From Betaproteobacteria bacterium (lineage in GTDB: Bacteria > Pseudomonadota > Gammaproteobacteria > Burkholderiales > Usitatibacteraceae), in contig JADJMI010000011.1 of the NCBI GenBank assembly GCA_016709665.1, positions 1 through 64,000 on the forward strand: 64,000 bases of DNA. Direction: 5' to 3'. The translations under genes and the position numbers were made by a program. The notes below the pieces were generated by a model. The model was given only the letters and a program-made list of their open reading frames with translations, searched no databases and was not told the origin of the DNA. Positions 46,663 to 55,300 of this stretch are shown piece by piece. Within the stretch, counting starts at the first letter, position 1, and every line of letters begins with the position of its first letter.

Positions 46663-47046
46663 TCACGCGACGGCGGCCTTGTCGTAGGACGCCGCCGCGT
46701 CCGAGGATGCGGCCGCGAGCGCCTCGCGGACGGTGGGGAATACCTGGAAGACGAGGTTGAAGTGGCTGATCTCGAAGATCTCGGCCACCATCGGCTGGAG
46801 GGCGCCCACGAGGATCCGGCCGTGCTGCGCCTTGGCCTGCCGGTAGGCGAGCATGAAGCAGCGCAGCCCCGCGCTCGAGACGTACTCGAGGCCCGAGAGG
46901 TCGAGCACGACCGAACCGCCGTCGTGGGCGGACTGCTCGACGTGAACCATCAGGTCGGCCCGGAACGCGTCGCAGTTGTCCTGGTCCAGCCGGCCGGACA
47001 CGTCCACCACCAGGGCGTTGGCGAAGCGGCGCGCCTGCAAGGCCAT
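46663..47046 (-). CDS. STAS-domain anti-anti-sigma factor
   Basis: This 127-residue protein has a STAS fold with the phosphorylatable serine in DLSGLEYVSSAGLRCFMLAY near residues 49-66 and the N-terminal VVDVSGRLDQDNCDAFRADL. It resembles SpoIIAA/RsbV partners. It lies first in a leftward STAS-MBL-SpoIIE gene string. The HATPase gene at 42050 is the likely antagonist. No sigma factor gene is present in the window. The gap to the next gene (47047-47274, 228 bp) holds only GC-rich dyads such as CCCCC-AA-GGGGG near 47240. Confidence 0.88.
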   Translation of the reverse strand: MALQARRFANALVVDVSGRLDQDNCDAFRADLMVHVEQSAHDGGSVVLDLSGLEYVSSAGLRCFMLAYRQAKAQHGRILVGALQPMVAEIFEISHFNLVFQVFPTVREALAAASSDAAASYDKAAVA

Positions 47047-47274
47047 TTTGTCTCGTTCCGGGGAGTGAAACGGCCCTATTGTCGGGAAAGCCCGGGATTA
47101 GGGCAAGCGAAGCCTTTCGGGCCTCTTTCTCATGGGAGGCGACCGCCCTTCTGCGACCGGGAGGCGGCCTCCTTGGAAGGACGTGCGAGGTTTCGGCGGC
47201 GGCGTGTCGGCCGCGACCGCCAGCGGCTTGCCGTCGATCCCCCAAGGGGGCCCCTCGCCGGGTGCCTTGGCGGC

Positions 47275-48900
47275 CTAAATCTCCTCCGGCACCATCCGGA
47301 TGGCGCCGCAGGGACATTCGGCCGCGCAGACGCCGCAGCCCTTGCAGTAGTCGTAGTTGAAGCGGAAGCGCTTGCCGGGGCCGAGCTTGATGACGGCGTT
47401 GTCCGGGCAGACGCCGTAGCAGTTGTCGCACTCGAAGCAGTTGCCGCAGGACAGGCACCGGCGCGCCTCGAAGAGGGCCGTGCCCTCGTCCAGGGCCATC
47501 ACCACCTCGTCGAAGGAGGTGATGCGCTTCTGCATGTCCAGCACCGGCCGCACCGTCTTGGAGGCGTCCGAGTAGTACCAGGTGTTGAGCTTGCCGAACT
47601 CCGCCACCTCGTGTTTCCCGCCCGGCTGGTACGCCCCGCCGCGCAGCCACGCGTCGATGTGCCGCGCCGCCTTCTTGCCATGGCCGATCGCGACCGTGAC
47701 GGTGCGCTCGGCCGGCACCATGTCGCCGCCGGCGAAGACGCCCGGATGCGAGGTCATCATGTTGGCCCCGACCTTCACGACGCCGTCGGTCACCTCGAGA
47801 TCCGGCACGCGGGAGAGCAGGGACAGGTCCACGTCCTGCCCGAGCGCGAGCACCACGGAATCGGCCTCGAGCGTCTCGAATTCGCCCGTGGGCTGGGGCA
47901 CGCCCTTCTCGTCGAGGGCCATCTTCTCGATGGTGATGGACTGCTCGCCCGCCTGCTTGATGGTCGAGAGCCACTTGATGAGGACACCCTCTTCGAGCGC
48001 TTCCTGCACCTCGAAATCGTGGGCGGGCATCTTCTCGCGCGTGCGGCGGTAGACGATCATCGCCTCCTCCGCGCCGAGCCGCTTGGCGGTGCGCGCCACG
48101 TCGATGGCGGTGTTGCCGCCGCCGTACACGACCACGCGGCGGCCGAGCAGGGGCTTCTCCTCGCCCTCCATGCCCCGAAGCACCTGGACCGCGTCCAGGA
48201 TCTTCGCCGCCTCGTTGGCCGGGATGTAGGCGCGCTTGGCGATGTGGGCGCCGACCGCCAGGAAGGCCGCGTCGAACGGCCCGTCGGACATGGCCTCGAG
48301 GATGTCGTCCACGCGCGCGTTGAGCTCGAGCTCCACGCCCAGGTCGAGGATGCGGCGCACCTCGGCATCGAGCACGTCGCGCGGCAGGCGGTAGGAAGGG
48401 ATGCCGAAGCGCATCATCCCGCCGGCCATGGGGCCGGCCTCGCGGATCGTGACGGCGTGCCCCAGGCGCGCGAGGTGGTAGGCGGCCGATAGCCCCGAGG
48501 GGCCCGCGCCCACGACGAGCACGCGCTTGCCGGAGTAAGGCGCCGGGTCGTCGAAGGCCCAGCCGCGCTTGATGGCCTCGTCGCCCAGGAACCGCTCGAC
48601 CGAATTGATGCCGACAGCCGAGTCGAGCTGCGCGCGGTTGCAGGAGCCTTCGCACGGGTGGTAGCACACGCGCCCCATCACGGCGGGCATCGGGTTGTTC
48701 GCGACGAGCGCGCGCCAGGCGGATTCGTAGTCGCCGCTTTCGGCGTGGAAGAGCCAGCCCTGGATGTCCTCGCCCGCGGGGCAGGCGTTGTTGCACGGCG
48801 GCAGGCGGTCGACGTACTCGGGCCGGTTGGTGCGCCACGAGCCGGTGTGGTTGGCGAGGCTGGAGCCCGGGTCCAGCGTGATGGCGAATGGCTTCTTCAC
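47275..48900 (-). CDS. FAD/NAD(P) and 4Fe-4S subunit of 2-oxoacid oxidoreductase (GltD-like)
   Basis: This 541-residue flavo-iron-sulfur protein has N-terminal cysteines (CNNACPAGEDIQGW, CYHPCEGSCNRA), FAD-binding VLVVGAGPSGLSAAYHLARLGH and NAD(P)-binding VVVYGGGNTAIDVARTAKRLG as in GltD. The tail has two 4Fe-4S motifs (CLSCGNCFECDNCYGVCP and CKGCGVCAAECP). That tail matches a separate ferredoxin-type delta subunit in related enzymes, so this appears to be an epsilon-delta fusion. The GTG start overlaps the beta-subunit stop. It suggests NAD(P)+ as electron acceptor. Confidence 0.87.
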   Translation of the reverse strand: MKKPFAITLDPGSSLANHTGSWRTNRPEYVDRLPPCNNACPAGEDIQGWLFHAESGDYESAWRALVANNPMPAVMGRVCYHPCEGSCNRAQLDSAVGINSVERFLGDEAIKRGWAFDDPAPYSGKRVLVVGAGPSGLSAAYHLARLGHAVTIREAGPMAGGMMRFGIPSYRLPRDVLDAEVRRILDLGVELELNARVDDILEAMSDGPFDAAFLAVGAHIAKRAYIPANEAAKILDAVQVLRGMEGEEKPLLGRRVVVYGGGNTAIDVARTAKRLGAEEAMIVYRRTREKMPAHDFEVQEALEEGVLIKWLSTIKQAGEQSITIEKMALDEKGVPQPTGEFETLEADSVVLALGQDVDLSLLSRVPDLEVTDGVVKVGANMMTSHPGVFAGGDMVPAERTVTVAIGHGKKAARHIDAWLRGGAYQPGGKHEVAEFGKLNTWYYSDASKTVRPVLDMQKRITSFDEVVMALDEGTALFEARRCLSCGNCFECDNCYGVCPDNAVIKLGPGKRFRFNYDYCKGCGVCAAECPCGAIRMVPEEI

Positions 48901-49895
48901 GGCGTCGTCTCCAGCAGCCCGTACTTGCGGATGTTCCTGTCCGCGGCCTCCTGGATGCGCCGGATCACGTCCTCGCGCGGCTTGGGCGAGAAGAGGTGCG
49001 CGTAGCGCTTCTGGGGCCGGAGGTATTCCTCGACGGGCACCTGCCGGCGGATCTTCGAGGCGCCGGTCACCTCGCCGCTTTCCGCCTCGAAGACGGGGAA
49101 GATGCCGCTCTCGTGCGCGAGGCGCGCCATGCGGATGGTGAGCGCGGAGTCGTGGCCCCAGCCCAGCGGGCACGGCACCAGGATGTGCAGGTAGCGCGCG
49201 CCGCGGAATTCCATGGCGCGGCGCACCTTCGCCTCCAGGTCGCGCAGCTCCGACACCGTGGCCGTCGCCACGTACGGGATGTTGTGGGCCATGGCGATGG
49301 CCGGCAGGTCCTTGCCCTGCCCGAAGGGGTTGCCCGGGGTGGGGCCCACCGCCATCGTCGTGGCGGTGCGCGCCGCCGGCGGCGTGGCCGACGAGCGCTG
49401 CACGCCCGTGTTCATGTAGCCGCCGTTGTCGTAGCAGATGTAGAGCACGTCGTCGTTTCGCTCGAACATGCCCGAGAGGCACCCGAAGCCGATGTCGGTG
49501 GTGCCGCCGTCGCCGCCCTGGGCGACCACGCGGACCTCCGAACGGCCCTTCACGCGCATCGCCGCGGCGATGCCCGTGGCCACGGCCGCGGTGTTGCCGA
49601 AGAGCGAGTGCACCCACGGGATCTGCCACGACGTCTCCGGGTACGGCGTCGAGAAGACCTCGAGGCAGCCGGTCGCGTTGGCCGCGATCAGCTGGCCGGA
49701 AGTGGCCTCCATCGCCGCGTCGATGGCGTAGCGGGCGCCGAGCGCCTCGCCGCAGCCCTGGCAGGCGCGGTGACCGGAGTTGAGCGAATTGTGGCGGCGC
49801 ACGGTCGACTGCACCGAGCGCTCGGCGTCGGGAAGCAGGCGGTTGCCCACCGTGAAGGTTCCCGTCTGGTAGAACTTGACCGGCTGGAAGCTCAT
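48897..49895 (-). CDS. 2-oxoacid:acceptor oxidoreductase beta subunit (TPP-binding)
   Basis: This 332-residue subunit carries CQGCGEALGARYAIDAAM near residue 43 and the TPP/Mg motif GGDGGTTDIGFGCLSG near 127, then YICYDNGGYMNTGVQRSS. Family members oxidatively decarboxylate pyruvate, 2-oxoglutarate, phenylglyoxylate or branched 2-oxoacids with CoA. It is coupled by a 4-bp overlap to the flavoprotein gene. Spacing from the alpha-subunit gene is 69 bp and contains a 21-bp tandem repeat. Confidence 0.9.
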   Translation of the reverse strand: MSFQPVKFYQTGTFTVGNRLLPDAERSVQSTVRRHNSLNSGHRACQGCGEALGARYAIDAAMEATSGQLIAANATGCLEVFSTPYPETSWQIPWVHSLFGNTAAVATGIAAAMRVKGRSEVRVVAQGGDGGTTDIGFGCLSGMFERNDDVLYICYDNGGYMNTGVQRSSATPPAARTATTMAVGPTPGNPFGQGKDLPAIAMAHNIPYVATATVSELRDLEAKVRRAMEFRGARYLHILVPCPLGWGHDSALTIRMARLAHESGIFPVFEAESGEVTGASKIRRQVPVEEYLRPQKRYAHLFSPKPREDVIRRIQEAADRNIRKYGLLETTP

Positions 49896-49919
49896 GTCAT
49901 GTCTTTCATTTTTCAGGTT

Positions 49920-49961
49920 ACGGCTCGTTCCTCGACCACGACGGCTCGTTCCTCGACCACG
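49920..49961. repeat. Perfect 21-bp tandem duplication
   Basis: Two adjacent copies of a 21-bp unit (ACGGCTCGTTCCTCGACCAC plus G) occupy 49920-49940 and 49941-49961, just past the alpha-subunit stop and before the beta-subunit start. It is a recent-looking duplication in an otherwise tightly packed operon. No regulatory role is evident. Confidence 0.9.
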
Positions 49962-49964
49962 GAT

Positions 49965-51215
49965 TTACCTCAGCTGTGCGGTGACGAGGCCGACGTCCCG
50001 CAGGAGCGCCTCGGCGATGGGGCCGCTGCGGCGCGTCTCGCGCTCGCGCGCGAGCGCCCGGTCGACGGCGGCGCGGTTCAAGTCGAGGAACGTGAGCGAC
50101 GGGGCCGTGCCCGCCTCCACTTCGAGGAAGATCCTCGCGAGGGAATCGCGGGTGATGGGCCGGCCGCCCAGCCCGGCGATCACGGTGTACACCGAGTCCG
50201 GCGACCCCGAGGAGGTGCGCACGTTGGCCGAGACGATGCCGCCCAGGCCCACGCCGAAGGCCTTCTCCAGGACGATGACCTTCTTCGCGTTGCCGATCGC
50301 CTCGCGGATGGCCGCCGTCGGCCACGGACGGAAGCAGGTGATGCCCAGCACGCCGAACTTGTGACCCTGGTCGCGCAGCGCGTCGACCGTATCCTTGATG
50401 GTGCCGAGCACGGAGCCGAGCGCGACGACGATCGTGTCCGCGTCCTCGGTGCGATAGGGGTGGATGAGCCCGCCCGAATCGCGGCCGAACGCCTTGCGGA
50501 ACTCCTCGGCCCAGGCCGGGATGAGGTCCAGGGCCTGCATCTGCTTCACGTGCGCGAGGTAGCGCACCTCGGTGAACGCCTCGGGCCCCACCATCGCGCC
50601 CATGGAAACGGGCTCCTGCGGGTCGAGCACCTGGCGCGGCTGGAAGGGCGGCAGGTACGCGTCGACCTGCGCCTGCGTGGGCATGTCCACGCGCTCGTAC
50701 GCGTGCGTGAGGATGAACCCGTCCATGCACACCATCACGGGGACCGAGAGTTCCTCGGCCAGCCGGAAGGCCTGGATGTGCAGGTCGAGCGCCTCCTGGT
50801 TCGTCTCCGCGAAGAGCTGGATCCAGCCGCAGTCGCGCTGGCTCATCGAGTCGGTGTGGTCGTTCCAGATGTTGATGGGCGCGCCGATCGCGCGGTTGGC
50901 CACCGTCATCACGATGGGCAGCCCCATGCCCGCGGCGTTGAACACGGCCTCGGCCATGTAGAGCAGGCCCTGGCTCGCGGTGGCGGTGTAGGCGCGCGCG
51001 CCGGCGGCCGAGGCGCCGATCGCGACGCTCATGGCCGCGAACTCGCTTTCGACGTTGATGAACTCGCACGGCGCGAGATCGCCCGACTTCACCATCTCGC
51101 CCAGGCCCTCGACGATGTGCGTCTGGGGGGAGATCGGGTAGGCGCAGATCACCTCGGGGCGGCAGAGGGCGACGGCCTCCGCGACGGCGTGGGAACCTTC
51201 AGTCTGCTTGAGCAT
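49965..51215 (-). CDS. 2-oxoacid:acceptor oxidoreductase alpha subunit
   Basis: This 416-residue pyrimidine-binding subunit shows EGSHAVAEAVALCRPEVICAYPISPQTHIVE at the N-terminus, EFINVESEFAAMSVAIGASAAGARAYTATASQGLLYM and NIWNDHTDSMSQRDCGWIQLFAETNQEA. These are typical of PFOR-type alpha chains. The start at 51215 overlaps the gamma gene by 17 bp. With the gamma, beta and FAD subunits it forms a four-gene 2-oxoacid oxidoreductase reminiscent of the NAD-linked phenylglyoxylate dehydrogenase (padEFGHI) layout. Confidence 0.9.
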   Translation of the reverse strand: MLKQTEGSHAVAEAVALCRPEVICAYPISPQTHIVEGLGEMVKSGDLAPCEFINVESEFAAMSVAIGASAAGARAYTATASQGLLYMAEAVFNAAGMGLPIVMTVANRAIGAPINIWNDHTDSMSQRDCGWIQLFAETNQEALDLHIQAFRLAEELSVPVMVCMDGFILTHAYERVDMPTQAQVDAYLPPFQPRQVLDPQEPVSMGAMVGPEAFTEVRYLAHVKQMQALDLIPAWAEEFRKAFGRDSGGLIHPYRTEDADTIVVALGSVLGTIKDTVDALRDQGHKFGVLGITCFRPWPTAAIREAIGNAKKVIVLEKAFGVGLGGIVSANVRTSSGSPDSVYTVIAGLGGRPITRDSLARIFLEVEAGTAPSLTFLDLNRAAVDRALARERETRRSGPIAEALLRDVGLVTAQLR

Positions 51216-51789
51216 GGGCTGCCTTTCCGACGGCATTGCGCACGTGGTCGTGGGCGGCGCGTGCCGCGAGGACGTTGCCTTCCGCGATCTTGGCCGGGAA
51301 CTTCTCCCGCACGGCCTTTTCGACCGAATCGACGGAGATCTGGCCCGACAGGGCCGCGAACCCCCCGAGCAGCGCCGCGTTGGGCAAGGGACGGCCGACG
51401 TGCTTCAGGGCCAGTTCCGACCCGGGCACCATGACGACGCGCACCCCGGGGTGGGCCTGGGCGAACTCGGCGAGCCCCAGGGTCTCGAGGCTCCTCGAGG
51501 TGTTGATGAGGACGAGGCCATCGGCCTTGAGTCCCGAAAAGACGTCCACCTGGTGCAGCAAGGTGGGGTCCTGGATGATGAGCGCGTCGGGCTCGAGGAT
51601 CGGCTCGCGCAGGCGGATCTCGCGGTCGTCCAGGCGGCAGTACGCCACCACCGGGGCGCCGGTCCGTTCGGAACCGAAGCTGGGAAAAGCCTGGGCATGG
51701 CGGTCCTCGAGGAAGGCGGCCACGGAGAGCATCTCCGCCGCGGTCACCACCCCTTGGCCGCCCCGTCCGTGTATCCGGATCTGGAACAA
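51199..51789 (-). CDS. 2-oxoacid:acceptor oxidoreductase gamma subunit
   Basis: This 196-residue subunit starts MFQIRIHGRGGQGVVTAAEMLSVAAF, the classic gamma signature, and continues with QAFPSFGSERTGAPVVAYCRLDD. It is the first gene of the operon. The 107-bp region upstream has two dyads (GGTGGGACC/GGTCCACC near 51825 and CTTTG/CAAAG near 51843) that could regulate it. No promoter stood out clearly. Confidence 0.9.
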   Translation of the reverse strand: MFQIRIHGRGGQGVVTAAEMLSVAAFLEDRHAQAFPSFGSERTGAPVVAYCRLDDREIRLREPILEPDALIIQDPTLLHQVDVFSGLKADGLVLINTSRSLETLGLAEFAQAHPGVRVVMVPGSELALKHVGRPLPNAALLGGFAALSGQISVDSVEKAVREKFPAKIAEGNVLAARAAHDHVRNAVGKAAHAQAD

Positions 51790-51896
51790 GCGGTCCTCCT
51801 CCTGGCAAGTACCGACATGCTAGGTGGGACCAAGGTCCACCACTTTGCGCTGCGGCAAAGTCTCGGGGCTTTGGGGGGGCCGGAGCGGCGCCGGCT

Positions 51897-52391
51897 TCAG
51901 GGAAGGTCCGGGCTGCCCCCGCCCGACGGCAGGTAATCGAGGGCACGGCTCACCCAGGCCACGTGCTCGTCTTCTTCCCGGGCCATCTCTCCGGCCATCC
52001 GGACCACCTGCGGGTCGTCAGCCGACCGCGCGACGGAGTCGAAGAAATCCCGGGCCCGGTGCTCGGCCGCCAGGGCGATCTCCAGCAGGTGTCGCGGGGT
52101 CGCGATCCGGTAGAACGACTCGGGGGGCAGCGCTTCAGGCGAGCGGGCGTCGAGCCACCGGTAGGCGTATCCGGGGATCACCGGCAGGGTGAGCCCCTTC
52201 GAGCGTTCGACCAACTGCTCGAAGTGCCGCTCCTCGAAATGGGCGAGGTTGTTGCAGAGGCCCGCGAGCATGTCCTCCTCGCGTTCGGCGAAGCAGGCCT
52301 GGAACTCGCGGTAGCGCTGCATGGCCTCGCGCTCGATGGCGAGCGCGTGCGCGAGGAATTCCTCGACGCTGCGGATGGGCTCTCGTGTCAT
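51897..52391 (-). CDS. Ferritin-like (rubrerythrin-type) di-iron protein
   Basis: This 164-residue four-helix protein has metal-ligand patterns ALAIEREAMQRYREF and NNLAHFEERHFEQL in the first half, and EIALAAEHRARDFFD and EMAREEDEHVAWV in the second. These give the ExxH/E sites of ferritin-like domains. There is no rubredoxin domain. It may protect against peroxide. It lies just downstream of the dehydratase gene and upstream of the oxygen-sensitive oxidoreductase genes, in the same direction. Confidence 0.8.
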   Translation of the reverse strand: MTREPIRSVEEFLAHALAIEREAMQRYREFQACFAEREEDMLAGLCNNLAHFEERHFEQLVERSKGLTLPVIPGYAYRWLDARSPEALPPESFYRIATPRHLLEIALAAEHRARDFFDSVARSADDPQVVRMAGEMAREEDEHVAWVSRALDYLPSGGGSPDLP

Positions 52392-52482
52392 GGCGGATCC
52401 CTCTCGTTCCACCATGGACCCCGGGACCCCCACGCGATTGACGGGCGTCAAGCCCAGCCCAACGCCGGACGCCGGGCGCGAC

Positions 52483-53340
52483 CTAGGCGGCGAGGAAGGC
52501 CGTGCCGCGCATCGAGATGCCGCCCTCGGCGAGCCGGCTCCACGTCTCGACACGATCGCCGCCGAGGTCGGCCTCCAGGGTGAGCGTCGTGCCGAGGATC
52601 GCGGGCTTCAGGGCCCGGTACTCGAAGCGCCGGAGCGGCCGGCCGCCGGCTTCCTGCGCGAACCCGGCCAGCAGCGTCGCCACCAGCGGACCGTGGATCA
52701 CGAGGTTCGCGTAGCCCTCCACCCGGCGGCAGTAGTCGAGGTCGTAGTGGATGCGGTGGCCGTTGAAGGTGAGCGCGGAATAACGGAAGAGCAGTGTCGT
52801 GTCCGGTTCGATCGCGCGGCGATGGGTGCCGGGCGCCGGGCTCTCGTCCGCCTTCGCCGGGGCGCCCCCTGGGGGCGGCGGGTCGCGATACACGATGTCG
52901 TGTTCTTCCGCGATGCACCGCCTGCCGTCCACGGATATTTCGTGCCGCACCGTCACGAAGACGAGCGCGCCGGCCCGGCCCTGCTTGGCGTCGACGGACA
53001 GGATGCGCGAGCGCTTCGCCATCGGGGCCCCCAGCGGCACGTCGCGCTCGAAGTCGACGCGCCCGCCCGCCCACATGCGGTTCGCGAGCGGTACCGGCGG
53101 CAGGAACCCGCCGCGCGCGGGGTGTCCGTCCGGGCCCAGTTCCGCGGGCGGGCGGCCCTCGAGGAACCAGATCCAGTGCCACAGGGGCGGCATCGCCTCG
53201 CCGGCCCGAAGCGCGGGACCCGGACGGCCGACCGTCGCGGCCATCAGGTGCGCGTGGCGCAGGCTCGCGAGGTCCTCGTCCTCGCGCTCGCGGCCGATCC
53301 ACTGGCGCAGGTGATCGAGGTCCGGGACCGGCGCGTTCAA
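52483..53340 (-). CDS. FAS1-like/MaoC-family dehydratase (HTD2 type)
   Basis: This 285-residue hot-dog-fold hydratase has an N-terminal FAS1-like dehydratase domain (PLWHWIWFLEGRPP, GGFLPPVPLANRMWAGGRVDF) and a C-terminal MaoC-like segment (FRYSALTFNGHRIHYDLDYCRRVEGYANLVIHGPLVATLL) with the catalytic Asp/His region. Related enzymes hydrate mesaconyl-C4-CoA or dehydrate 3-hydroxyacyl groups. The TTG start overlaps the TPR-GT41 stop (TTGA), an unexpected coupling partner. The substrate is unknown. Confidence 0.83.
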   Translation of the reverse strand: MNAPVPDLDHLRQWIGREREDEDLASLRHAHLMAATVGRPGPALRAGEAMPPLWHWIWFLEGRPPAELGPDGHPARGGFLPPVPLANRMWAGGRVDFERDVPLGAPMAKRSRILSVDAKQGRAGALVFVTVRHEISVDGRRCIAEEHDIVYRDPPPPGGAPAKADESPAPGTHRRAIEPDTTLLFRYSALTFNGHRIHYDLDYCRRVEGYANLVIHGPLVATLLAGFAQEAGGRPLRRFEYRALKPAILGTTLTLEADLGGDRVETWSRLAEGGISMRGTAFLAA

Positions 53341-55226
53341 GGGCGGACCTCGAAGGCTTCCGGGGCGAGGCCCTGAATGGCGCGCTCGTGCATGCGCGCG
53401 AAAGCCGCCTCGAGATGGCGCGTGAATGCGGCCGTGTCGAAAAGCGGCGCGCCCGAGTGCGCCCCGGCGAGCCGCGCGCGGATCGCCGCGAGCGCCGCCG
53501 GCGAATTCGCCAGCCGCTGGGCCTCGGATTCGTACGCCTCCGGCGAGGCGGCGACCAGTTCCGGCAGGCCCGCCGCCGTCACCACGCTCGCCGCCACCCG
53601 GCCGGCGAAGGTATCGCCCGGGCAGGTGAGCACCGGCAGCCCCGCCCACAGCGCGTCGCTCGCGCCCGTGTGCGCGTTGCAGGGCAGCGTGTCGAGGAAG
53701 AGATCGGCGGCGGCGAGGCGGGCGAGGTGCTCGTGCTGGGGCACTCTCGGCGCGAACGCGAGCCGGGCTTCGTCGATGCCGCGGGCGACCGCCTCGCGGC
53801 GCAGGTTCCTCGCGGCCGCCGCGCCCGTCTCGAGCAGCCACAGCACGCTGCCGGGAACCCCGGCGAGGATGCGCATCCAGCGATCGAACTGCGGCGGGTT
53901 GATCTTCCACGGGGCGTTGAAGCCGCAGAACACGAACCCCGATTCAGGCAGGCCGAGCGCCTCGCGGGACGGGACGTCCCCGACGGCACCGCGGCGCGTG
54001 TCGTGCGGCTGGAAGCTGCCGGGCAGCACGACGACCTTCTCGTCGAAGGCCTCGCGGATCTCCGGCGTCATCGCCACCGCGTCGGCGACGAAATAGTCCA
54101 TGTGCTTCGCGCCCGTCGTGGCGGGATAGCCGAGCCAGCTCACCTGCACCGGCGCGGCGCGGCGCGCGAAGACGCCCGTGCGCTCGTCGAGCGCGTAGCC
54201 CTTCAGGTCGATGGCGACGTCGATGCCCTTCTCGCGGGCGAGGCTCGCGATGTCGCGCTCGGCCTTGCCCCGCACGTCCACGAAGTCGTCGAAGGCGGCC
54301 ACGAGACGCTTGCGCATCGGGTCGCCCGTGTCGGGGCCCCAGGAGAAAGCGGTGACATGGAAGCGCGCCCGGTCGTGGCGCTCGATCACCTCCGCGAGCA
54401 GGAACGCGGTGGCGTGTTCGTGGAAGTCCGAGGAGAAGTAGCCCAGGCGGATGCGCTCGCCGGGCGCGCGGGGCGCCGGGGGGGCCGGATCTTCCGCCGG
54501 GCGATGGCCCGCCCAGGCCCGCGCGGCGGCGCGTTGCGCGAGGGCCGAGAACGGCATGCCGAGGGTGGGGAACGGGATCGTCACGCGATCGCCGCGCGCG
54601 ACGCCGGCCGCGATCGTGGCGAGCAGCGTGTCCAGGCCGGCCCAGTCGCAGGCGTTCATGCGGGCGAAGGCGAGGCCGCCGGCCAGGAAGGGTGTTCCCG
54701 GCGCGAGCTCGATGGCGCGCTCGTATGCGGGCACGGCCTCGTCGTGGCGACGCAGTTCGACCAGGGCGTTGGCCCGGTTGGCGTGGGCCTCGGCGAAGGT
54801 GGGCGCGGAGGCGATGGCCCGGTCGAAAGCCGCCACCGCTTCCTCGATCCGGCCGGTGTCGCGCAGCACGACGCCGCGGCCGTTGTGCGCCATCACATGG
54901 CCCGGGGCGATGGCGAGCGCGCGGTCGAAGCTCGCGAGCGCGTCGAGGCGTCGCCCGAGTTCGCGCTGCACGAGGCCCAGGTTGTTCCAGCAATCGGGGC
55001 TGCCGGGGAAGACCCGCACCGCCTTGCCCAGCCACTCGTGCGCCTCGGCCATGTGGCCGGTCTGGGCGCCGATCAGGCCCAGGATGTGCAGGGCGTCGAA
55101 AGCGTCGGGACGCAGGGCGAGGGCCGCGCGGCACCACCGATCCGCTTCCACGAAAGCGTGTCGCTGGAAGGCGGCAGCGGCGCGCTGGAGGGTGTCCTGC
55201 AGGGTGGCGGAAGCGGCGGCGGTCAT
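53337..55226 (-). CDS. TPR protein with GT41 (O-GlcNAc transferase/SPINDLY-like) domain
   Basis: This 629-residue protein has about five N-terminal TPR repeats (residues 1-190, for example PDAFDALHILGLIGAQTGHMAEA). The GT41 catalytic region follows: RIRLGYFSSDFHEHATAFLLAEVIERHDR, VDVAIDLKGYALDERTG, VQVSWLGYPATTGA, LPESGFVFCGFNAPWKINPP and LFLDTLPCNAHTGASDALWAGLPVLT. The UDP-binding and catalytic region looks complete. Bacterial members glycosylate surface proteins. The target is unknown. Confidence 0.88.
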   Translation of the reverse strand: MTAAASATLQDTLQRAAAAFQRHAFVEADRWCRAALALRPDAFDALHILGLIGAQTGHMAEAHEWLGKAVRVFPGSPDCWNNLGLVQRELGRRLDALASFDRALAIAPGHVMAHNGRGVVLRDTGRIEEAVAAFDRAIASAPTFAEAHANRANALVELRRHDEAVPAYERAIELAPGTPFLAGGLAFARMNACDWAGLDTLLATIAAGVARGDRVTIPFPTLGMPFSALAQRAAARAWAGHRPAEDPAPPAPRAPGERIRLGYFSSDFHEHATAFLLAEVIERHDRARFHVTAFSWGPDTGDPMRKRLVAAFDDFVDVRGKAERDIASLAREKGIDVAIDLKGYALDERTGVFARRAAPVQVSWLGYPATTGAKHMDYFVADAVAMTPEIREAFDEKVVVLPGSFQPHDTRRGAVGDVPSREALGLPESGFVFCGFNAPWKINPPQFDRWMRILAGVPGSVLWLLETGAAAARNLRREAVARGIDEARLAFAPRVPQHEHLARLAAADLFLDTLPCNAHTGASDALWAGLPVLTCPGDTFAGRVAASVVTAAGLPELVAASPEAYESEAQRLANSPAALAAIRARLAGAHSGAPLFDTAAFTRHLEAAFARMHERAIQGLAPEAFEVRP

Positions 55227-55300
55227 CGGGGCACGGTCGGCGGCAATCCCCAAGGATGCCACCAACCGGCGCGAAGCCCCAACGGGCCTGCCTGACAGGG

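Noticed and set aside
47047..47274. Small gene upstream of the oxidoreductase flavoprotein stop
   Set aside because: The 228-bp gap has only GC-rich dyads and no frame with a ribosome binding site or family resemblance.
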